Origin: a virus
DNA length: 48,002 nt
Reading direction: 5' to 3' (one strand)
IMG/VR virus record: IMGVR_UViG_3300044972_001626
Span: 1-48,002 of that record
The notes beneath the pieces are model-generated. The model was not told where the DNA came from, did no database searches, and saw only the letters and a list, made by a program, of their open reading frames with translations. Positions 34,198-42,114 of the stretch are shown in pieces. Numbering within the stretch: the stretch's first letter is position 1; each line of letters opens with the position of its first letter. Both the position numbers and the translations under genes were made by a program.

Positions 34198-34539
34198 ATG
34201 AACGAGACTAACCTTACAATAGATGATTTGGTAATCGAAGAGACAGATGCCAAAGAAATCGTAAAGAAGATAATGACAAATTCATATATGCCCAAAACTT
34301 CTGACCAATACAAGCATGAAAATTATTATACAAAAAGTATAAGTAAAGACCCGTATAATACACATGCTGTACAATATTTTCACGATAAATGCAAAGAATT
34401 TACTACTAAAATTCAAAGTCTTGAAAATAAAATTGTATCACTTGAAGAAAAATTACAATCTTTTGATAGCGATACATTATCTGAACTATTAGATCGTCTT
34501 GTTGATTTGGAATGTAAGCTTGCTACACAAGATAAATAA
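34198..34539 (+). CDS. coiled-coil hypothetical protein, 113 aa
   Basis: Unrecognised. Acidic N-terminus (MNETNLTIDDLVIEETD), a polar middle, and a C-terminal coiled coil with heptads (KIQSLENKIVSLEEKL). Start from promoter spacing. First gene of a rightward run to 35667. Confidence 0.7.
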   Translation: MNETNLTIDDLVIEETDAKEIVKKIMTNSYMPKTSDQYKHENYYTKSISKDPYNTHAVQYFHDKCKEFTTKIQSLENKIVSLEEKLQSFDSDTLSELLDRLVDLECKLATQDK

Positions 34540-34585
34540 TAGACAGAGTTGTTAGTTTTTAAAAAGTTTTATATAAAGGATTTAT

Positions 34586-34750
34586 ATGCCTAATTCGAAA
34601 CAAAGGCTTACTAGTAAAAAGCACAAAAATCGTAAAGAACGTTTACGTCGCAATCGTATAGTAAGTATGATGGATGCTAAAAAGTCAACATTGAAGGTTC
34701 TTCTTGGTGAAGGCAAACTTCCAGTTGTCGTACAGAAAGCCAGACTATGA
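34586..34750 (+). CDS. very basic small protein, 54 aa
   Basis: Starts MPNSKQRLTSKKHKNRKER; nearly half Lys/Arg in the first 30 residues, a ribosomal-protein or nucleic-acid-binding composition. AAAGGA ribosome-binding site, and its TGA overlaps the next ATG. Confidence 0.65.
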   Translation: MPNSKQRLTSKKHKNRKERLRRNRIVSMMDAKKSTLKVLLGEGKLPVVVQKARL

Positions 34751-35076
34751 AGAAATCGTTTAAATCCATTGATTTGGATTCATTAAAAGCCAAGTATCAA
34801 AACATTGAATGTTTCTTTACCTATTATGATGGTGATAATTCTAGTTTTGATTTTTATGGTAACTCACTTGATGGTACCGAAGTTCGTATAACATTGGGTG
34901 GTTGCCCTGCATGGATTAAGAACTTTTCTTTTGGTGTTAATCACCCATTAACTCTTAAAGAAGCTCTCAATCAACATATTCGATATCTTTCTGCTACCAC
35001 ATCTGATGGTACTGTAATATACGAGAATTTCTTCGATCTTACACAGAAAGATAAAAATGTCAAAGCACAATCATGA
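34747..35076 (+). CDS. hypothetical protein, 109 aa
   Basis: Unrecognised alpha/beta protein with many aromatics (CFFTYYDGDNSSFDFYGNS). Coupled to the previous gene (ATGA) and overlapping the next by 20 bases. Confidence 0.65.
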   Translation: MKKSFKSIDLDSLKAKYQNIECFFTYYDGDNSSFDFYGNSLDGTEVRITLGGCPAWIKNFSFGVNHPLTLKEALNQHIRYLSATTSDGTVIYENFFDLTQKDKNVKAQS

Positions 35077-35422
35077 TATGTCTCCATGGGATGAACATAA
35101 CAACAATAAAAAATATAAGCACATTAATAGAATTAAACAATACTTAAAGGATGTAGATATGAATACAAATGATCAGTTTGATGAATTTATGAAGAGACAC
35201 AAGTCTAATATATCAAAGCAAGATTGGCATAAGATGGTTGAAGATTTTCAAGATAAATTACAAGACTCTGGAGCAGTTCCAGGTGGAATGGTAGTGATAT
35301 TTGAAAAGGATTATGAGCATCTTTTAGAGATGCGTGGTTTCTTTAAGATGAATAACTATCCAGAGTATGTATCTACTATTGATAAGATTTTAGCTTCAAT
35401 GAAAGAAAGAAACACACAATGA
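35057..35422 (+). CDS. hypothetical helical protein, 121 aa
   Basis: Unrecognised. His/Asn/Lys-rich N-terminus, then helices (RIKQYLKDVDMNTNDQFDEF). Its start lies in the end of the 34747 gene and its stop overlaps the next ATG (ATGA). Confidence 0.65.
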   Translation: MSKHNHDMSPWDEHNNNKKYKHINRIKQYLKDVDMNTNDQFDEFMKRHKSNISKQDWHKMVEDFQDKLQDSGAVPGGMVVIFEKDYEHLLEMRGFFKMNNYPEYVSTIDKILASMKERNTQ

Positions 35423-35667
35423 TAGATTACATTCCAGGAAAGTTATATCGTGAGGGTTGGGATGATCGTATCACTGGTCGTGGGATTCGAACACTCCCAA
35501 ATGAACTCAAAAGTCTTCAGGAAGAATACCAACAAGGGTATAATGATTGCCACAAAGATATTATAGAGAAAGAGAAGAGTAATTTAAGTACTCAATCGTA
35601 TCTATCTGGTCATCCACTTTACCAAGAGTCTACGAGGATTTCTTCGAAGACTTTCTTGAGCGATTGA
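35419..35667 (+). CDS. hypothetical protein, 82 aa
   Basis: Unrecognised (MIDYIPGKLYREGWDDRITG...). The N-terminal half is conserved-looking, with GW and Gly turns; the C-terminal half is Ser-rich. Its last 38 bases overlap the end of the leftward 35630 gene. Confidence 0.6.
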   Translation: MIDYIPGKLYREGWDDRITGRGIRTLPNELKSLQEEYQQGYNDCHKDIIEKEKSNLSTQSYLSGHPLYQESTRISSKTFLSD

Positions 35668-36433
35668 GATTTAGTTGCATAGGTGGTTGTGTATTATTAC
35701 CAACCACATATACAGTTTTGCTCTTTGATCTCTCACCAAGACGTTTTAAGTATTTTTGTAATTCTGGTGTAGTAATTTGATCAAAATCAAGTTCACCACC
35801 CGGTGCAAGAGATCTAGTTAGTTCATCATAATACAAAGGGTCAACCTGAATCGGAAGATAAGGGTTGGCCTTTTGTTGTGGGGCTTCCATATTAGCTTCA
35901 ACAATCTCAGAAGATTTATTACGTCGTTTTTTCTTCCGTCTGAACATTAATCCCATAGGGCGATCAATCCCACCAATACCACCTTGCAGATCCGTATGTG
36001 CAGGAGAGCCCATACCACCTGCAGCACCTGCACTCATCTCTTCAGTGATATATCTTACTTGAGCTTCTTCTAATAAGTAATCCAGGTAACTGACTTTACC
36101 TTCTGTGATACCTAAAAGGTAGCATTCCAAAACCATATTTGCAGAATCTCTATCAATACCCATTTGGTTTAACTCTTCGTTAAACAACTTCAAGGTTCCC
36201 GATAAACTCTGTAAAAAGAATTTTGTAGAACCTGGCATAAGGTCTTTGAGAAAAGATTTAACTCGAATAGCAATGTACTCTAGACCGTCCATGCTACCAT
36301 TCTTCTTAGTAATCTGACCATTGTTATCAATAAGACCTGAAGTGTATGCAGAGTATTGATTGAATGGTTTATTCAATAATTCAGCAAAATGGTATACTGT
36401 TGATGGTTGGATTATAAGATTTAATGGATTCAT
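35630..36433 (-). CDS. conserved T4-like phage hypothetical protein, 267 aa
   Basis: Pattern PGSTKFFLQSLSGTLKLFNEEL, YLLEEAQVRYITEEM, a Gly-rich linker, then MFRRKKKRRNKSSE and a basic tail. The overall style is that of a conserved late protein in marine T4-like phages, function not known to me. ACGGAAAA upstream is a weak ribosome-binding site. It follows the 36430 gene with overlapping stop/start. Confidence 0.65.
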   Translation of the reverse strand: MNPLNLIIQPSTVYHFAELLNKPFNQYSAYTSGLIDNNGQITKKNGSMDGLEYIAIRVKSFLKDLMPGSTKFFLQSLSGTLKLFNEELNQMGIDRDSANMVLECYLLGITEGKVSYLDYLLEEAQVRYITEEMSAGAAGGMGSPAHTDLQGGIGGIDRPMGLMFRRKKKRRNKSSEIVEANMEAPQQKANPYLPIQVDPLYYDELTRSLAPGGELDFDQITTPELQKYLKRLGERSKSKTVYVVGNNTQPPMQLNLNRSRKSSKKSS

Positions 36434-36861
36434 TGTTTTTCCGTGATTAGTGATAATTTTCTATCAATTCTTGGATCACATGATAACTGTGGATAATCGA
36501 CATTTACAATAGGTGTTAGTTTAAAATTTAAGAATACTAAAAAACTTTTTAGGTAACTATGAAATTTAGTTTCATGCTTCAGAAATAACATCTCGGCAGC
36601 TGGTTGATCACCAAAAACATTTCTCAAAACAATTAAGTGATTAATGATAAGACGTTCCTTAATGGACTTCAAACTTCGTGCTTTATGAAAGCGAAATAAC
36701 AATCGCTTCACATATTTTATTCTTTTGAGATCTTCAAAGAATTCACTGTTTGAGGTACAATGTGGATTAAAATAATGTTTCTTGGCAAAAATTAAGAAAG
36801 CATCATCATCTTCGTCATTGATCACTTTGATTTTTACTTTAATTTTCGCAACCGCAGTCAA
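36430..36861 (-). CDS. conserved phage protein, 143 aa, TTG start
   Basis: The pattern DDDAFLIFAKKHYFNPHCTSNSEF ... RIKYVKRLLFRF ... RLIINHLIVLRNVFGDQPAAEMLF resembles a T4-like conserved hypothetical (recalled). TTG at 36861 is chosen because GGAGG sits 8 nt upstream, inside the end of the previous gene; the frame itself is open further to 36882. Basic and helical. Likely a late assembly-related protein (inference). Confidence 0.7.
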   Translation of the reverse strand: MTAVAKIKVKIKVINDEDDDAFLIFAKKHYFNPHCTSNSEFFEDLKRIKYVKRLLFRFHKARSLKSIKERLIINHLIVLRNVFGDQPAAEMLFLKHETKFHSYLKSFLVFLNFKLTPIVNVDYPQLSCDPRIDRKLSLITEKQ

Positions 36862-37363
36862 CTTCTTCGCCTCCACGTACAACTTTCATATCAAATTTGA
36901 TAAGATAGCTTGGGGTTTTGGTGACGTTGATTACTAGGTTGTAGTCAAAATCTGGATCGATACCGGATGTGGCACTGAAACTATCTTTTGTTCCATCCCA
37001 CTTTAAGTCTTTTGATACACCAAAGACACCCATACCAGGAGCACCGTATTGGTATAACTTTACAATGTTCATTCCAGGTGCGAGTTTCATTGGTTTAAAA
37101 TCAAAGCCAATAATATTAAGTTTGGTTTTGATGATATTAATTGCACCATCTGGGTCTAGGAACTCTTTACCGCTATATGCGTGTAAGAATGCATTAATGC
37201 GGTCAAGCATCGCTTCGTGCTCAATACGGTGAGTACCGAAGTCAGACAACGCAGAGACACGTCCACCGCGTGGGTCGCCTCCCTGTATGCTTCCGCCTTC
37301 TGAACTTTCACCTGAGTATTCTACGAGTTTTTGTATTTTTTTGCGAAGGTCTTTAAATTTCAT
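36839..37363 (-). CDS. capsid-targeted late protein, 174 aa
   Basis: The N-terminus MKFKDLRKKIQKLVEYSG is a longer capsid-targeting sequence with LVE-Y. The mature part has a Gly-rich segment, then an alpha/beta region and a C-terminal CGC pair (EEVDCGCEN). AGGAA ribosome-binding site. In other T4-like phages proteins of this type are listed as virion proteins, but I cannot name the family. Confidence 0.7.
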   Translation of the reverse strand: MKFKDLRKKIQKLVEYSGESSEGGSIQGGDPRGGRVSALSDFGTHRIEHEAMLDRINAFLHAYSGKEFLDPDGAINIIKTKLNIIGFDFKPMKLAPGMNIVKLYQYGAPGMGVFGVSKDLKWDGTKDSFSATSGIDPDFDYNLVINVTKTPSYLIKFDMKVVRGGEEVDCGCEN

Positions 37364-37376
37364 TTGATTCCTATTC

Positions 37377-37384
37377 TATTTATT
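37377..37384 (-). promoter_or_regulatory. late promoter motif AATAAATA
   Basis: Minus-strand AATAAATA, 13 nt before the ATG at 37363, with AGGAA in between. This late gene is therefore leadered, unlike those with 5-nt spacing. It overlaps the stop codon of the 37380 gene. Confidence 0.5.
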
Positions 37385-38411
37385 TGCAGAAAAACTGCTT
37401 CAGATAAGCGATTGACTGATTTACCCCAATTTTATTAACATCTAGTGTATTTTCTATCTGTTTAATGGCTATCGACTCAGTTAATAAATTATTGGTAGAT
37501 ATGCTATTCATAAAGTTTTCAGCTACTTTATTCCATTTACCTTTTTTATTTTTATACTCTTTGGTAATGGTTGAGTCTGTTTCTTCTTTTAACATAGATG
37601 ATACTGATTTTGTACTCCAAGTTTTACAAGCCCAATAGTTGGCTTTCCATTTTGGTCCTGGATCTTCACAGTTATGTCTGGCACGAAAATTCTTTCGTCG
37701 TGCAGGATCATCTCGTTTAATCTCCATATTGGGATCACCAAAGTTTACTTTAACAACATTACCTTTATCATTCTTGGTGTAAACTTTGTATTTCTTTACA
37801 TCACCACGCATAATTTTATTGAGCTTAACTTTTTTACCAGCCATCTGGGAAGCTTCTTCTAGTTCACCATACTCATTAATAAAATTAGATCTACCTTCGC
37901 CAACTAATCCAAATTCTTCATTCATTTTAATTTCAATGCAGTCATCATAACCTTCATTGATTCCATTATGATATTTGATATCCATTGTAATGATACCATC
38001 ATTATCATTGATGTCATTTACTTCAAAGAGCTGTCCATTTTTGGTAATAAAAATATCATATGCTTCTGCATCTGCTGGAGTTACAGTTGGATAACCAATT
38101 TTAGTTCCACCAAAATTTTCTACAACAAAGATATCTGGTGTAAATGATTCTTCTACTTTGGATTTCTTATCAGTCTTTGTTTTCTTGGTTGCTAATTGTT
38201 TTCTTTTTACAAATTTAGCAATACCTTTTTTACCAAGTGATTCTGCTTTTTCTTTATCAATACAAACATTAAATGCTGATCCTGGTTTTCCTTCGCTGCA
38301 TTTTCCAAGTTTTTTACCATTTACGTCATAACGGTCTTTGAGTTTGTTTGTATCAACAGAACTAAAGACTTTCTCTAAAATTAATTCTTTTAAAGCACGT
38401 TTAAAATTCAT
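37380..38411 (-). CDS. capsid-targeted protein with DUF5754-like domain, 343 aa
   Basis: MNFKRALKELILEKVFSS has a capsid-targeting style with ILE-K. An early KLGKCSEGKPGSAFNVC segment follows. A later region (KKVKLNKIMRGDVKKYKVY, NFGDPNMEIKRDDPARRKNF, RARHNCEDPGPKWKANYWAC) matches the domain often annotated DUF5754 in cyanophages (recalled). Several Cys suggest zinc binding. ATG overlaps the stop of the 38408 gene. Likely a virion or prohead-associated protein. Confidence 0.75.
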   Translation of the reverse strand: MNFKRALKELILEKVFSSVDTNKLKDRYDVNGKKLGKCSEGKPGSAFNVCIDKEKAESLGKKGIAKFVKRKQLATKKTKTDKKSKVEESFTPDIFVVENFGGTKIGYPTVTPADAEAYDIFITKNGQLFEVNDINDNDGIITMDIKYHNGINEGYDDCIEIKMNEEFGLVGEGRSNFINEYGELEEASQMAGKKVKLNKIMRGDVKKYKVYTKNDKGNVVKVNFGDPNMEIKRDDPARRKNFRARHNCEDPGPKWKANYWACKTWSTKSVSSMLKEETDSTITKEYKNKKGKWNKVAENFMNSISTNNLLTESIAIKQIENTLDVNKIGVNQSIAYLKQFFCK

Positions 38412-40777
38412 TTGTCTGTGCGTGGCTTATCTGGAGCCTGTCCTTTATATTTACCATTATCGGATCGATTTGCGCTTCGATCTCTAACACGTAGATTACT
38501 CTCTTTATTGCTTCCACCATTACGTAATGGCTTCTTGTGATCTATATCTTTATTATCACCGATACGGACTTTACCTTTTTTAATCGCTCTTCTGCGAGCA
38601 GTTGTACGGGCAGTTCGATTTTTAATCTGTGAGGGTTTACTGTGAAACAATTTATATTCGCGCTTATAATCTCTATCACGTTCCTTTGCTTCAATCAAAT
38701 TAGTTTTACAAATTTGAATGAGAGATGGATCTCTATGAATACTTTCAGCAAGTCTTTGTAAAATGGGAACTAATACTGGTTGTGCTACTGTCATGTCATT
38801 ATAACGAGAATATACAATACATTCTGCATCATCATAACTGATTAGGTTCGTTTCATATAGAGCACGAATAACATCATCATTTGTTAAACTCTCAAGCAAA
38901 ATACTATTAGCTGCAACATAGCTTTCTTCGAAGCTAGCTGCAACCAGTTCCTGATCTCTTAGTACAGGAATTTTGTATCGTTTACCGTGAACACTTAAAA
39001 GATTGTATTCTACGCCATGAATTTCATTTGGTTTGATACCAGGCAACAAACTAACATTCATATCAAAGTTATAATTTTTGTTTAAAGTATTAGATAATAC
39101 TTCGATTGGCGAATTTCCAGTAGGAACTAACATACCAGCAATCATGTCTCTAATTTGTTGATATGGATCTAATACTTCAGCCTGTTCAACTACAACACTA
39201 TACTTATTGATTTCACTTGATTTATTAAAATATGATTTATTAGTTTTTTCTATGGTAATATCACTATTTGCAGCAATCTTTGCAAAGTAATCATCACTCA
39301 TTGGGAATATACCATTATTAGTTACCAAATGTGATGGGGCTGATTCTGGATCAACAGAACCATCACCACGCAAGTGATTCATAATAGTATTTTTTATCAA
39401 TGATTGCATAAAAGGTGCTTTATTATTTTTTTCTTGTGCAATAAATTTATCTACAGTGCGAGTCATGTTATCTTCAAATTGCTTGAAGGAAATCGCAGGA
39501 TTGATTTCTCCGGTTGGAAAAGCCATTGGTCCAAGATTTTCACCAGTTGGACTCATCACTGGTTCTGATTGCATGAATGCTAGAACAGAAGGATCTTTAG
39601 TTGCTTGTGCAAATGATTCATCACTCATCAAAGCAGTAGCAGAACTAGCCATAATATCATTAACTTGGTTGATCGCTGTATTATAGATTGGGTCTTTAGC
39701 GGCAAGACTAGCGTCTTGCATGGTTTGAATCAAACTACGCTGAATGGTTTTCTTTATTCCTTTTCCTAGTTGTGTCATATCACCACTGGATAGAGAAATT
39801 TCACCCTGTGAATTCACAGCAAATTTAACATTACCGCATTTAAAATCTGTTTTACCTTCAGCAGAAATACCAGCAAGACCAGCTTCTGATGCTGATACCA
39901 TCATTTGAATGCATTCATCACCAACCTTAGAAAGAATTTTCTTTGCTTGTTCAAATGCCTCTCTACCAAATTGAGTGAATGATCCATTTTTAAGATTAGT
40001 TACAAAGGTTAATTCAGAATCTGATGCTCCAGCTTTTAAGCGAGCAACCATAATAAGAGCATTTTTAACTTGCTCATTATATGGGATATCTACTTCACTG
40101 ATACCAAATTTAGTTGCAACAGACTCATATGTTAATGCATCAAAATCCTTTGCTGCCATTGGATCACGATTCTGCATAAAAAATTCTTGACGCAAATCAA
40201 ATGGAATTGACCCAAGTTGAGTACCATCCATTGTACCCATGCTTGCCAATAAATCTTGCATACCCATTTTCTTGGGTTTAATGAATTTCTTCTTTTCTAC
40301 TTCTGGACCTAAATCTTCAGCGTCTTGTTCACCGTCAGCTTTACCACTAGTTTCAGACGCTGCACGTTTTCTTTCTTTGGATTCTGCCTTTTTAGTAAGG
40401 TCACCAAATAATTGTTGTGAAGCTTGTGTTTGGGTGAATGCCGGATCTTTAGTAAGTCCCTTGGCATCTTCGATTGATAAATCTTTTTCTGGATTCAGAA
40501 CTTCGTGGTAACCATTATTAAACGAATCTTTATAAATTAGTTCTGTTTTACCATCAGTGGTTTTGACAGCAATAATCTGCTTAATTAATTCAGCAGAAGG
40601 AAGTTGTTCCTTTTTCGGTGCATTCTGCCGTTCAGCTCTTTTGCGTGCGGCGTCACGGGCTTTGCTGGAGCCCGAACTACTCATTTTAGTTTCTTTGCGA
40701 ATGCTCTGTCCTGTTTTAGGATTAGCAGGTCCAGTGGCTTCAGCAATGTATTTTAATAATTTATGTTTGAAATCCAT
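38408..40777 (-). CDS. large capsid-targeted protein with C-terminal HNH-like motif, 789 aa
   Basis: MDFKHKLLKYIAEATG is a capsid-targeting sequence with IAE-A. A long helical region (about 20-600) follows with no recognised fold. The C-terminus is basic and has KDIDHKKPLRNGGSNKESNLRV followed by RSANRSD, an HNH-type arrangement (D-H, N..N, a second His being unclear). A nuclease carried inside the head is a reasonable inference. CTAAATA is 9 nt upstream. Overlaps the 37380 gene start. Confidence 0.75.
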   Translation of the reverse strand: MDFKHKLLKYIAEATGPANPKTGQSIRKETKMSSSGSSKARDAARKRAERQNAPKKEQLPSAELIKQIIAVKTTDGKTELIYKDSFNNGYHEVLNPEKDLSIEDAKGLTKDPAFTQTQASQQLFGDLTKKAESKERKRAASETSGKADGEQDAEDLGPEVEKKKFIKPKKMGMQDLLASMGTMDGTQLGSIPFDLRQEFFMQNRDPMAAKDFDALTYESVATKFGISEVDIPYNEQVKNALIMVARLKAGASDSELTFVTNLKNGSFTQFGREAFEQAKKILSKVGDECIQMMVSASEAGLAGISAEGKTDFKCGNVKFAVNSQGEISLSSGDMTQLGKGIKKTIQRSLIQTMQDASLAAKDPIYNTAINQVNDIMASSATALMSDESFAQATKDPSVLAFMQSEPVMSPTGENLGPMAFPTGEINPAISFKQFEDNMTRTVDKFIAQEKNNKAPFMQSLIKNTIMNHLRGDGSVDPESAPSHLVTNNGIFPMSDDYFAKIAANSDITIEKTNKSYFNKSSEINKYSVVVEQAEVLDPYQQIRDMIAGMLVPTGNSPIEVLSNTLNKNYNFDMNVSLLPGIKPNEIHGVEYNLLSVHGKRYKIPVLRDQELVAASFEESYVAANSILLESLTNDDVIRALYETNLISYDDAECIVYSRYNDMTVAQPVLVPILQRLAESIHRDPSLIQICKTNLIEAKERDRDYKREYKLFHSKPSQIKNRTARTTARRRAIKKGKVRIGDNKDIDHKKPLRNGGSNKESNLRVRDRSANRSDNGKYKGQAPDKPRTDK

Positions 40778-40789
40778 TTGTCATAATAT

Positions 40790-41422
40790 TTAGGATTCCT
40801 TCTTGGGAGCTTTTTTAGGAAGCATACATGTAGGTGGCGTAGTCGAGGTAGCCAATGTCCATTCTTTATAGAATTTTTTCTGTCCTCGGGCTACTTGGTA
40901 TAGTTCTTTCTCTTGACCGTTGATTTTAGCAGCAAACTGGGGAATGTTAGTTACCAATACAATTTCATTGGTTTTCCAGTTTTTAAAGATCGCAGTTTGT
41001 GTAACTGTTTCAAATTTAGGGCGGTTTTCTGGGTTTTCTCCGACGTTCTTTTTGCCCCCTGGACCGTCTTTTACAGGACGAACTTCTACTGCTTCCCAGT
41101 CCTTATAACTCTTACGCTTGCCATTCATGACCTCACATATCTTAACTATAGACAAGTCATGTAACCGGCAAAATTCACTCATATTTTCAAAAAAGACTTC
41201 TTTACCAGTTTCACGTTTACGTAGCCAGTAACCATTCTTGACGATAAAGTCATTTTTCCACATCCAATCGCCTCTGTCATTTTGGTAGAATAGTCCACCA
41301 TTTTCAGTAACGAATTGTTGTCTATGTAAAGGTGCACGAGAATTTTCATTCATCATGAACCAAAGTTTGGTGTTCTTTTTATTGACCCGTTCTTCTATCT
41401 CAACTATTCTGGTTCTGTACAT
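40790..41422 (-). CDS. protein with two NUMOD-like DNA-binding repeats, 210 aa
   Basis: Two similar helix-turn-helix-type repeats: VFFENMSEFCRLHDLSIVK...GKRKSYKDW and VLVTNIPQFAAKINGQEK...GQKKFYKEW, resembling the repeats of intron-encoded nucleases (NUMOD). No nuclease domain is seen. An N-terminal TKLWFMMNENSRAPLHR segment is conserved-looking. AAGGAA ribosome-binding site; the start overlaps the exonuclease gene. DNA binding is likely, target unknown. Confidence 0.7.
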   Translation of the reverse strand: MYRTRIVEIEERVNKKNTKLWFMMNENSRAPLHRQQFVTENGGLFYQNDRGDWMWKNDFIVKNGYWLRKRETGKEVFFENMSEFCRLHDLSIVKICEVMNGKRKSYKDWEAVEVRPVKDGPGGKKNVGENPENRPKFETVTQTAIFKNWKTNEIVLVTNIPQFAAKINGQEKELYQVARGQKKFYKEWTLATSTTPPTCMLPKKAPKKES

Positions 41423-42074
41423 ATTGATGTTCCTTATATCGATCTATAATTTCTTTTAATTTTTTAACATAAGTAATCGGTTTGCCTTCAAAGACTTGAC
41501 TACTTCCATTTTCACACGCAATTAAAATAGAAAATTTATTTACTTTAATTGAGGTTCTTTCTTGTAGCATCATAGCATAGGCTGTTGCTTGTAGAAAGTA
41601 ATTTTCAATGTCTTGTGATCTTTTGGTTTTGGTGCTTGCTTTAAAATCGATAATAGATAACTCACCATCAAAATCAGCAATACAATCTGTTCTTCCGGCT
41701 AAACCCAGTAAAGATGACCAGAGAGGAGCTTCAAGTAATCTTATATTATCAATTCTGTGTAACAAAGGTTGAATTTTAATAAAAATATCTACCATATTAG
41801 GCATTATTTTATCAAAGTCAATCTCTTTATTATTCATGTAGTCTTCAATAATACCATGAAAATCTGTTCCTCGTGTAGTTACACGCACACTTTCAGTTGC
41901 ATTATTTGCTCGCCATTTAGCAAAAAACTTTTGTTTTTCAAAACCAACAACAGTAGTCACAGATGGAAATACCCCTTCTGGTGTGCTATAAGAGCGACCA
42001 GTTCGAGTTGTTTCTTCCTGAAGACTACCATTAATATCTAAACGATTATGTATAAATTTTTTAACAGGTAACAC
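41400..42074 (-). CDS. PD-(D/E)XK exonuclease, 224 aa, GTG start
   Basis: Motifs GRTDCIADFDG and ELSIIDFKAS fit the D...(D/E)xK active site of RecB/MGME1-type nucleases, followed by YFLQATAYAMML as in that family. It probably trims single-stranded DNA ends during replication or recombination. The frame is open to 42101, but a sigma70 promoter lies inside it; the GTG at 42074 is just downstream of the promoter and is preferred. Confidence 0.75.
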   Translation of the reverse strand: MLPVKKFIHNRLDINGSLQEETTRTGRSYSTPEGVFPSVTTVVGFEKQKFFAKWRANNATESVRVTTRGTDFHGIIEDYMNNKEIDFDKIMPNMVDIFIKIQPLLHRIDNIRLLEAPLWSSLLGLAGRTDCIADFDGELSIIDFKASTKTKRSQDIENYFLQATAYAMMLQERTSIKVNKFSILIACENGSSQVFEGKPITYVKKLKEIIDRYKEHQYVQNQNS

Positions 42075-42084
42075 TTGTATCTCT

Positions 42085-42113
42085 ATTATAGCAAAACACA
42101 CGTAACATTACAA
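42085..42113 (-). promoter_or_regulatory. sigma70-like promoter of the exonuclease gene
   Basis: Minus strand TTGTAA (42113-42108), 17 bp, TATAAT (42090-42085). Its -10 box ends 10 nt before the GTG at 42074, so the leader would be about 3 nt. Confidence 0.65.
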
Positions 42114-42114
42114 C

